Assembly (NCBI GenBank): GCA_014189435.1 | Contig: CP050295.1 | Span: 434,001 to 498,000, forward strand | DNA from: Mesorhizobium loti | GTDB lineage: Bacteria; Pseudomonadota; Alphaproteobacteria; Rhizobiales; Rhizobiaceae | DNA length: 64,000 nt | Direction: 5' to 3' | In this document: positions 57,071 to 64,000 of the stretch, in pieces | Layout: each line of letters starts with the position of its first letter | Position numbering within the stretch: position 1 is the first letter of the stretch | The notes under the pieces: generated by a model | The model's input: only the letters and a program-made list of their open reading frames with translations | Told to the model about the DNA's origin: nothing | The model's database searches: none | Translations under genes and position numbers: made by a program

Positions 57071-57773
57071 AGACCAAGGCGCGGCCCCTGATCTAAACTC
57101 CTCGTTGCGCCTGACACTCTCATGACCGAACGCAAGCTCACACCCGCGGCACCAAGCAACAACCTCGGTCGGCCGGCCATGCGCGGCCATCCCGGCTACG
57201 CACCTCCCCACACAACCGCCGACGCAGTCCTTCCCCTGAGGTTTCCAATCCACTCGCGTCGGCAGATCGTTGAGGCGCGACGCGCGCTCTGAAGACGCTT
57301 TCCATCCAGCTTGACGACGCGGGACTTGAAGACGACGCGCGCTGCCGGAAGTCGGCGAAGCGGTCGCGCCAGCAAGCACGCGGCCGACGCCCGCACCGCG
57401 CCCGATCCGGTTATCGTTACAGGCGCCCGTACGCCTGCGTTAGCCCCGCGCCGCCGCGCGCGAGATCGGCCGTTGGCAAGACCTGATGGGAATATTTTGG
57501 CGCGAGAGGAGCCGGTTGCATGCATCCTTCCGAGCTCGGTTTTAGGTCGTCGTCGCGCATCGACGCCCGGTTTGAGATCGATGCATTCAAGTTTGGCAGC
57601 TCAGCCGGTCCGCGGAAATCGGCGCCATCGCACCTCGATTCGAACATGCGCTGGCTGGCGCCATGGCGAGACCCATAGCGCCAGCCACATCCAACGGATG
57701 TGCAGACAACCGCTTTGGCGCCGAACAGACTGGAATGGCGCCATAGCCTTATTCTTTTCGTGACTTTTCGAAA
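57071..57773. other. Stretch with no recognisable gene
   Basis: Several short frames on both strands, all Arg/Ala/Ser-rich. A short frame at 57520-57677 (MHPSELGFRSSS) cannot be assigned. No family support. Confidence 0.35.
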
Positions 57774-58748
57774 TCAGCGGATCACAGGCTCGCCATGGAA
57801 GCGGCGGCGCGATGGAGGAGAAACGCCGAAGCCGACTTCCATCATCAGCCGTGGCCTGCGGGCCGGCACGGTGCCCATATGGAAGCCGAACGGATCCTCG
57901 ACGAAACCGAGACCGGCCTCCCCGGTCAGCGTGACCGGGCTCTGCTCCCCGTAGACGTCCAGAACCTCTTGCGCGGGATGGCCGACGAGAAGCGTAAGCT
58001 GGTGCTTGAGGGCGCGGCGGTTATGACTGCCTCGGACATAGACATGGGGGCCGGTGCCCTCGTCGACGGGCATCAGGTAGAAGAAGAACTTCAGCATCCG
58101 CCAGTCGTCGAGGTCGAAGTGGTATTTGCCAAGCGAAGCCAGGTTCTTGTCGGCGTCGGAGGCTTGGCCGGTCGGGAAACTCCACCAGACACGCGTGGTG
58201 ATCAACTTCGCCTGGCCGCCGAGATAGTGCGCGGCGATATCCATGAGCAGCGGATCGTTCTGGATCGCGAGTGCCGCCTTGCAGCCCAGAATGCGCTCGA
58301 AATAGTGGCCGCTGAGCAACGGACGGCCAAACCGGACCTCAGCCTCCGCATGCTCCGTCGGCATGAATTCGAGGCGGCGGTCGAAATTGCCGAAGCAAGG
58401 TGTGCACCTGGCGAATGCGGCTACATCTTCAGAGACCATTGTTGGCAAGACGAGACCGGAAAAAAGCCCATCCGACCGCAGAGCGTCGACAACATCCTGG
58501 CGATTGACGCCAGCAAACATCGTGTCCTGGGCTTTCTGCGACACTCGAACAGGCTTTGCACCACGCCAGTGCATTCTCCGTGCCGGCATGGTGCGGGCGA
58601 GCATGAACATCGGCAGCCACGCCGGGTTCTCTCGAAAATCCGAGAGATAGGTCGGGATACGCACAGCGATGCGATGGAGCATGCTGCCGTTTCGCGCGAT
58701 CGCCTCAAGGCTTGCAGCGCCGGCTTTGTCGGGGTGCGTATCGGTCAT
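57774..58748 (-). CDS. Phytanoyl-CoA dioxygenase (PhyH)-family Fe(II)/2-oxoglutarate oxygenase
   Basis: A 324-aa protein with the PhyH-type double-stranded beta-helix. The iron facial triad is readable: His210 and Asp212 in 'YHFDLDDW', and His290 in 'DPFGFHMGT'. Arg300 in 'RRPRLMM' fits the 2-oxoglutarate-binding position. The first 100 residues are not recognised. No neighbour gives the substrate. It stands alone between nodM and a decayed DUF2285 gene, with a perfect palindrome 112 nt upstream that may be an operator. Confidence 0.75.
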   Translation of the reverse strand: MTDTHPDKAGAASLEAIARNGSMLHRIAVRIPTYLSDFRENPAWLPMFMLARTMPARRMHWRGAKPVRVSQKAQDTMFAGVNRQDVVDALRSDGLFSGLVLPTMVSEDVAAFARCTPCFGNFDRRLEFMPTEHAEAEVRFGRPLLSGHYFERILGCKAALAIQNDPLLMDIAAHYLGGQAKLITTRVWWSFPTGQASDADKNLASLGKYHFDLDDWRMLKFFFYLMPVDEGTGPHVYVRGSHNRRALKHQLTLLVGHPAQEVLDVYGEQSPVTLTGEAGLGFVEDPFGFHMGTVPARRPRLMMEVGFGVSPPSRRRFHGEPVIR

Positions 58749-58859
58749 CAGGGTCCTCGGGGTATGAATGCACTATCAACGAAGCCTTGGTTCTCAGTGC
58801 TTCGTCCGTATTACCCAAACCCAATTCCCGCAGCGGAAAGACTAACCGCGCGTCAGGTT

Positions 58860-58874
58860 TTGTGCAATGCACAA
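58860..58874. promoter_or_regulatory. 15-bp palindrome upstream of the PhyH-family gene
   Basis: TTGTGCA-A-TGCACAA is a perfect palindrome about 112 nt before the gene start. Its TGTGCA/TGCACA halves recall lux/tra-box half-sites, but the central spacing is short. Confidence 0.4.
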
Positions 58875-58950
58875 TAAGCCCGTCATGGGCGGATGCGGAC
58901 AGATCCCTGCGTGTTTTGGAATAAGCCAAAATACCAGGCTGTCACCACAA

Positions 58951-59614
58951 TTACACCAGGACCTGTCTGTAGCCGCCGCCCATCAGGTAGCGGCCACTTT
59001 GGACGGCGCGACGCACCTGATCGCGAAGATGGCTGCCCGGATGAGACCAATCTTCTTCGACACGCCGTCTCCCGAACAGGGCAATGGCGATCTCCTGGGA
59101 TGCTCCGGCAAGCGAACCATCCAAAGCCTGGAGAACGATACGAAGACGCCCTCTGCGGGGTTCCGGCGGAAGGCAAGCAGCTGCCAGGCGGCCGCAACCA
59201 TTGATGTCATTCAGAAACTACGGGCAGCAACATGGAACTTCAGGTGCCGCGGCGGCACGATTGCGTCGACATATAGCCGCAACGGGCGGAGAACGGAGGC
59301 ACCGGAAACGGCGCTCTGCAGACTCCGACAGTCCTCCCTCAGCAGCACGTGCTGCACGCCGGCAGGTGTCAGCAGGATGTCCTTGCCGCATGAGAGCGGA
59401 GAAAGATCAAGCGGTTCAAAATCGTGTCGAGCCCAACCGGCTCCGCGGCCGCTCGTAGAATACGGGCGCAGTCGTGCGGATCCCAAAAGAACCTTGCCGA
59501 CGTGGCGTCCGATTGTGACGCGTCCGCGAAAAAGGAGGAAGCGATCTCAACGCTTGGACGCGGCCTGTGCGCGGTGTCTTCCTTGAGGATGATGTTCAAG
59601 TGAACGACTTTCAC
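58951..59614 (-). pseudogene. DUF2285-domain protein with two frame breaks (FseA/QseM-like family)
   Basis: Read over three frames this is a full DUF2285 protein of about 221 aa. Frame one: 'SARFFWDPHDCARILRAAAE' from 59614. Frame two: 'PLSCGKDILLTPAGVQHVLL' to 'LRLYVDAIVPPRHLKFHVAA', stop at 59211. Frame three: 'LAGASQEIAIALFGRRRVEE' to 'VQSGRYLMGGGYRQVLV', stop at 58951. Each change is a -1 step or one missing base, near TTTT at about 59422 and TTTC at about 59214. DUF2285 proteins control excision and transfer of Mesorhizobium symbiosis ICEs; one of them (FseA) is made by programmed frameshifting. Decay or sequence error is equally possible. Confidence 0.7.
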
Positions 59615-59620
59615 CGCCGT

Positions 59621-59923
59621 GTGAGAGCTGATCGCAGGCCTTTAAGAGATTGAGGAATCTCGTGCTTTCTTCGCCTCAGGAGCAGATTTTGTTGGAGGCC
59701 AATGAACTTCCGCGTTTGGCGCAAGTGGTGCTTACTAGACTATAGGGCTGCGAATCTGGACGTTATCTGATCTCCCCGCGCCCCGGCATTGACAACTTTT
59801 ACCGCAGTTTGTCAGTGCTGGGAAAGTTGGACAACGTATGATGCTCGAAGTGGGCTTGGATAGCTGCCTTTGCCGTTCTCGACTCCGGCCAAGAGGGATC
59901 TTTCGCAGGGCGCGTTGATCGGC
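59621..59923. other. Intergenic region between the DUF2285 gene and tolC
   Basis: No gene is seen. It contains an imperfect inverted repeat TTGACAACTTT (59789) / AAAGTTGGACAA (59823), which could be a regulatory site; nothing else. Confidence 0.35.
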
Positions 59924-61330
59924 TTAGCGACCGTCCGGCGTGCGCAGGCCGATCCACGTGTCCTTGACCGCGTTGTAATGGTCTTCAGGCTTGTACTTTG
60001 TCACGTTCAGGCCAAGGCGCTCGACCGACAGACGGCCGGTCGCCTGTAGGATGGCATAGCTCGCTACCACCACGTCGTGCTCGGCGCTGGCAAGATCGAT
60101 CTTGCCGGTGATGAGGTCGTTCTGGGCGTTCAACACGTCGAGCGTAGTGCGCTGGCCGACATTGCGCTCCTCGATGACGCCGTTCAAGGCAAGCTTCGCG
60201 GCCGCGATCGCCTGCCGGTTGGCCGCGACGCTCTGCTGGGCGGCGGTATAAGCGGTCCATGCCGCGGTCACGGCTTGGCGCACCTGGTCGCGGCTGACGT
60301 CGACCTTGATCCTAGCCTGGCTGAGCGATTCCTTGGACTGGCGCACCAGTGCTGAAGTGCGGCCACCAGAATAAATGGGGACGGTCAGCGTCGCCCCGAT
60401 GCTGGCCGAATTGGTTGTGCCTTCCGTTCCCGAGGTGATCACACCGGGCACGGTGTTGCGATAAGCGCTCGAGACGCCGGCGCTTGCGGAAAGCTGGGGC
60501 AGCAGCGCGCCTTCGGCCGATTTCACTGAAAACGCCGCCGCGTCAACCAGAAGCCGGGTGGCGAGGATGGCCGGATGCTCGGCTGATGTGATCGCGATTG
60601 CCGCATCGAGGCTCGACGGCAGCAATTTTGCCACCGGCGCCGCCGGCCTGAGCTTCCCCGGCTCGTCCCCGACGATCTGACGATAGGTTGCCGCACTTGC
60701 CAGCGCCCGCGCGCGGACGGCACTCAACTTCGCCACTGCGTTGGCGCGCTGGGCATCGGCCTGCGCGACGTCGGTGCGCGTGCCTTCCCCAACCTCGAAG
60801 CTCGAACGCGCAGCACGCGCCTGTTCGGCCAGGAACTGCAGGTTCTGCTGCGTCAGCACGGCAACTTGCCGGTCGCGAATTACGTTCATATAGGCCTGAG
60901 CCGCGTTGAACAGGGTGTCTTGTTCGGCGTTGCGTAAGCTCTCGACCGAAGCGCCGACCTGCGCTTCGGCAGCCGCGACATTGTTCCTGGTCTGAAAACC
61001 GTCGAACAGGGTCTGATCGATTTCGACGCCGAAGTTGCCTTGGGTTAGGCGCACGCTCCGGTTCGAGCCGTTAAGGTGGCTGCTGGAATACTCGATGTCC
61101 GCGGAGCCGGTGATGGTCGGACGCCAGCCCGACTTGGCGATGGCCACGCCCTCGTCCGTGACGCGTGCGCCGGCGCGGGTCGAATTCAGCGAAGAATTGT
61201 TCTGATAGGCCTTAGATAGGGTTCCGAAGATAGTCTCTGCCGACGCCGTTAACGGTGGTAGGATGGTAGCAGAGCAAAAAATAATGGCAAAAATGCTGTT
61301 GCGTACAGTCGGCACAAACATATCCCTCAT
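59924..61330 (-). CDS. TolC-family outer membrane channel protein
   Basis: A 468-aa outer-membrane efflux channel. It has a signal peptide ('SIFAIIFCSATILPPLTASA', residues 12-31, cleaved near ASA) and two OEP repeats rich in long helices ('VAAAEAQVGASVESLRNAEQ' and 'SLSQARIKVDVSRDQVRQAV'). The closing motif is 'VGQRTTLDVLNAQNDLITGK'. The frame is intact. No adaptor or inner-membrane pump lies beside it, so it probably serves type I secretion or efflux systems encoded elsewhere. Confidence 0.93.
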   Translation of the reverse strand: MRDMFVPTVRNSIFAIIFCSATILPPLTASAETIFGTLSKAYQNNSSLNSTRAGARVTDEGVAIAKSGWRPTITGSADIEYSSSHLNGSNRSVRLTQGNFGVEIDQTLFDGFQTRNNVAAAEAQVGASVESLRNAEQDTLFNAAQAYMNVIRDRQVAVLTQQNLQFLAEQARAARSSFEVGEGTRTDVAQADAQRANAVAKLSAVRARALASAATYRQIVGDEPGKLRPAAPVAKLLPSSLDAAIAITSAEHPAILATRLLVDAAAFSVKSAEGALLPQLSASAGVSSAYRNTVPGVITSGTEGTTNSASIGATLTVPIYSGGRTSALVRQSKESLSQARIKVDVSRDQVRQAVTAAWTAYTAAQQSVAANRQAIAAAKLALNGVIEERNVGQRTTLDVLNAQNDLITGKIDLASAEHDVVVASYAILQATGRLSVERLGLNVTKYKPEDHYNAVKDTWIGLRTPDGR

Positions 61331-62006
61331 TTTATTTCGTCATGGCAACTGCGCCGCATCGGCGGTCGCGATTAACCAGCCGACCCGACGTCTCGGGGCC
61401 CTTCAGGCTCTATGCTTGCGCATAGAGAGAGAGCCACCCGAGCACCCTTTTCATTCCGGTCATTCTGCGTAAAATCGATTGTTTTGATGGAAACCCATCT
61501 ACATGATGGATATCAACGGAACCAACCGCAAGCTGGAGGCATGGCGGTACAGCGGATCGGCGATCGCAATAAAGTTCACTATCCGGGAGACCGTCATTCG
61601 CCTCCGACGGCGGGACTGGTTCGAGAACCAAGGTCGCCAAAATCGCCGAGCGCATTGCCGCCCGCTGGGCCGATTTTCGCAAGATGCCGCAAATGCCTTC
61701 AAGCGGGACGGAACAAAGCACCAATCTTGCCGACAAGGCGCGCAAGGTCGGTATCCCGGTGTGGCGCATCGGAGGCGGCAGCGCTTAGCCTTGGCCTTGC
61801 ACTAAGTGCCGCCGCCAAGAATCTGCGAGCTTCTGCTGGCGATCAGCCAGGTGCGGGACGCTTCGGCGTAAGTTCACGCTTTGCTGCCCTTCGTGAGCCC
61901 AATTCACCATCTGGTCGCCTCCGTGCGGGATGTGTTTCCGCAATCGAAGGACAAAGCCGCCGGTGATGCAGTCTGTAGACGTTTACAGCTATCGCGGTGG
62001 AAGGGA
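61331..62006. other. Stretch with no recognisable gene
   Basis: Overlapping short frames on the plus strand near 61500-61800 read partly protein-like ('MDINGTNRKLEAWRYSGSA') but break quickly. Probably a decayed gene of unknown family. Confidence 0.35.
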
Positions 62007-62687
62007 TCAGAACTCGCCTGACCGGAGGCAGCCAGCCGTGCGACGGTCTGGTTGACCGTTCCCACGCCGAGCTTTGCTTTGGCGTTTTCAGATGGAAGGT
62101 CAGGTGCGCTTTGAGACGCCGAGGATCTGGCTGACGCCCCAAGGCGACTTGCCGCGCGCCGTCCATTTCAGGCATTCGAACTCTCGCGGGTTGAGCGTTG
62201 CGCCATTCACCACGTGATCGTTGGCGAGCCTGCGCCGCACATGGATATGAAAGTTGATCGCCACCAGCTGCGATGCCTTTTCATAACGTGGCAGTGACCG
62301 CAAAGAGGCGGACGCGACTCGTCGGAAGCAAAGGTCAGCGCCTGCAAACCGGCCGCGATGATCATGCATTGACATCGTCAATCCGCCGCGGATGCCAAAC
62401 TGAGTGGCACCCTCCAGAATTCGTTGCTGTGACGTCGGCAGACACTGCCGAGCGCGATCCACGCCCCAATCAAAAGTATCCCAGCCTTGCAGCCCGCGCA
62501 GGATCACCGGATCAAGGCTGTGGTTCCGCTGCTGCAGATAACGTGGCCAGCGCGAAGGGTAGTTTGAGATCAAGCGCGGTGCATCGCCGGGGACCGACGG
62601 GTAAACAAAATAGGCGAAGAGCGGAAAGTCGAAGCCCGCGGCGGCGGACGCCATGTTGCGGCGCGCTACTGAACGCCGGGTAATCAT
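62007..62687 (-). pseudogene. LuxR-family autoinducer-binding regulator, frameshifted near the C-terminus
   Basis: The N-terminal autoinducer domain is readable: 'ISNYPSRWPRYLQQRNHSLD', 'PVILRGLQGWDTFDWG', 'FGIRGGLTMSMHDHRG'. So is the start of the helix-turn-helix ('LNPREFECLKWTARGKSPWG', 'VSQILGVSKRT'). The frame then meets a stop. The expected continuation, 'TFHL', 'NAKAKLGVGTVNQTVARLAA', lies in other frames to about 62007. At least three single-base losses separate the pieces. TraR-type regulators of this kind occur on symbiosis ICEs. Confidence 0.75.
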
Positions 62688-62695
62688 CTAATTTC

Positions 62696-63485
62696 TCAAA
62701 AAACCGGTGATGTTCTGACGTTGTCGATGAGCCGTGTTTCGCCGAGCCACGCTGCAAGTAGGCGCGCCGGTCGGTCAAGGCTTGTCATTGGCTGTAGATC
62801 TGTTCCCCCGCGAAGCTCCAGGTATTGGGAGAGCCGCGCGCAAGCCGCTCAGCCGTCTCGATCAGGACCGATGCGAGTTTTGGGGCAATGGCGCGCTCCG
62901 CTGGCGAGAGCGGGGCATTGCGCGACGATAGCGCAAGACCATCGGCTTCGAGGACTGTCGGACAAGGCACCACGGTGATCGGAATATCCAGATCCTGGAC
63001 TATGCGCCTGACGAGCTGAAGCTGCTGGAAATCCTTTTCGCCGAAAAGGACGAAATCAGCGCCGGTTTGCAAGAAGAGCTTGGCAACGACGGTCGCCACG
63101 CCATCGAAATGGCCCGGCCGAAACGCGCCGCACAGGCCCTCGCTGATAGCCGCCACCGAAACGGTCGTGGCGAAGCCCGCAGGGTGCATCTCCTCTGCAT
63201 CCGGCACATAGAGGAGGTGTGCGCCCCGCGGCACGAGCTTTGCCGCGTCTTGGTTTTCCGTCCGGGGATAGGCGGCAAGGTCGGCAGCATTGTTGAACTG
63301 CTGGGGTTGACGAACAGCGTCACGATGACCCGATCAGCGCTTCTGAAGCGCTGCACACACGAGGCTCAGATGTCCTTCATGCAAGGCCCCATGGTCGGTA
63401 CCACTGCGACACTTGCGCCCGAGCGGCGCCATCCTGCAACAACAGTGCGAAACTCGGCAACGGTTCGAACGATCGGCACGCTCAT
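62696..63485 (-). pseudogene. panC: Pantothenate synthetase PanC, frameshifted and shortened
   Basis: The N-terminus (ATG 63485) gives 'VAEFRTVVAGWRRSGASVAV' and 'VPTMG', then the frame breaks before the HxGH nucleotide motif. Next come 'DRVIVTLFVNP' in another frame, and a long good stretch 'EGLCGAFRPGHFDGVATVV', 'LFGEKDFQQLQLVRRIVQDL', 'LALSSRNAPLSPAERAIAP' to about 62785. The C-terminal 'RPARLLAAWLGETRLIDNV' follows in a further frame, with a stop at 62696. It is 790 nt and shorter than normal (about 283 codons). It would make pantothenate from pantoate and beta-alanine if intact. Symbiosis islands of Mesorhizobium are known to carry panC. Confidence 0.85.
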
Positions 63486-63492
63486 GCGTGGG

Positions 63493-64000
63493 TTAGCCCT
63501 TCTTTGCGCCGGCCATCTGGCCCGCAAATCGGCCTTTGTACCCCTGCACGGGCGTCCCAAGAGTTTGCTCGAAGATAAGTTGGCAAACCCGCATACCGGT
63601 CCGCAGTCGAATTGGCATAACGTTATGATTGACCATCTCAAGCCGGATGCGTCCAGTAAATCCAGCGTGGATTGTGGGAGCGGTGAGATGAACCCCGATT
63701 CCAAGTCGAGCAAGGGAACTCTTGCCTTCGACTCTGGCGGCGAGTCTCGAATGGAACGTGAGAGCTATATATTCTTCCGTCCAGCCTAAAACCATATCGT
63801 TAGGTTGAAAGTCGTAGCCCTTTTTATCATCAATCTCAATCTCGGTAGAGATATCACCAAATACAGCTTCGTGATCGTATTCTCTGTTAGATGGATCGAT
63901 ACAGATGTCTACGCCCCCTTTGGGGCGCTTAAAGATAGTCAGTATCTTATCTAGGCGTAGGTCGAGGCTGGTTGAACTGTACTGTTCCTCGCCAGGGGTC
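63493..64000 (-). CDS. dcd: dCTP deaminase (5' end outside window)
   Basis: The C-terminal 165 or so residues of dCTP deaminase, which forms dUTP from dCTP (or dUMP in bifunctional types). Visible are 'YSSTSLDLRLDKILTIFKRP', 'SRLAARVEGKSSLARLGIGV' (catalytic Glu and Arg region), 'HLTAPTIHAGFTGRIRLEMV' and 'CQLIFEQTLGTP'. The start lies beyond the window edge. The part from about 63780 to 64000 is clearly more AT-rich than its surroundings, which points to recent acquisition from a different genome. panC starts 7 nt after its stop. Confidence 0.9.
   Translation of the reverse strand, partial: TPGEEQYSSTSLDLRLDKILTIFKRPKGGVDICIDPSNREYDHEAVFGDISTEIEIDDKKGYDFQPNDMVLGWTEEYIALTFHSRLAARVEGKSSLARLGIGVHLTAPTIHAGFTGRIRLEMVNHNVMPIRLRTGMRVCQLIFEQTLGTPVQGYKGRFAGQMAGAKKG

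Noticed and set aside
55555..57072. Long plus-strand open frame of about 505 codons opposite nodM.
   Set aside because: The minus-strand product is an unmistakable glucosamine-6-phosphate synthase; the antisense frame has no domain pattern.

Overview
The window looks like accessory DNA from a Mesorhizobium-type root-nodule bacterium (order Hyphomicrobiales), probably part of a symbiosis island. The evidence is a nod box in front of a nodM/glmS gene, the microaerobic fixNOQP and fixGHIS sets with an fnrN-type regulator and hemN, a sigma-54-type dctA promoter, a repC plasmid remnant, DUF2285 and LuxR-type remnants of the kind found on symbiosis ICEs, and many insertion elements and decayed genes. 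No tRNA, rRNA or CRISPR array was seen.

Layout. 1-3.3 kb: two peptide-type ABC permeases, a flavoenzyme scrap and a type I phosphodiesterase-family hydrolase. 3.5-4.6 kb: an IS5-family element. 5.5-13.7 kb: two divergent copies of a phosphonate-type cluster. The minus-strand copy holds PEP mutase, class I aminotransferase, PntC-like cytidylyltransferase and, after a 250 bp gap, a CobD/HisC-like PLP enzyme. The plus-strand copy holds a PEP mutase scrap, an intact aminotransferase, a broken PntC and an intact CDP-alcohol phosphatidyltransferase. Each copy is preceded by a TGT-N10-ACA NifA-type site and a -24/-12 sigma-54-like promoter. 13.8-16 kb: IS and gene remnants. 16-18.2 kb: groESL behind a CIRCE element. 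18.9-24.8 kb: a GGDEF-EAL protein, a UbiH/UbiM-type hydroxylase, and a GH127 glycosidase with a LacI-family remnant. 25.1-36.1 kb: fixS-I-H-G and fixP-Q-O-N on the minus strand, fnrN and hemN. 36.3-39.7 kb: an IS1-type transposon with passenger genes, including an XRE-ImmA/IrrE gene. 40-42 kb: repC and ccdA remnants and a DsbA-like gene. 42-46 kb: dctA, then queC-queD-queE under a preQ1-I riboswitch. 47.2-53.4 kb: an IS21-family element whose istA is split by a trio of tyrosine recombinases (RIT element). 55-64 kb: nodM, a PhyH-family oxygenase, a frameshifted DUF2285 gene, tolC, a luxR pseudogene, a panC pseudogene and a partial dcd.

How it may work together. The fix genes, hemN, dctA, nodM and groESL are consistent with symbiotic life: Nod-factor precursor supply, high-affinity respiration, heme supply at low oxygen and C4-dicarboxylate feeding. 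The most notable inference is that the phosphonate cluster is tied to nitrogen fixation through NifA/RpoN. The two half-decayed copies together would supply PEP -> phosphonopyruvate -> phosphonoalanine -> 2-aminoethylphosphonate -> CMP-aminoethylphosphonate -> a phosphonolipid or other aminoethylphosphonate-bearing surface molecule. The functional steps are inferred from families and context. Several otherwise good genes (fixG, dctA, the GH127 gene, the DUF2285 gene) carry apparent single-base losses at or next to homopolymers, which may be real decay or sequence error.
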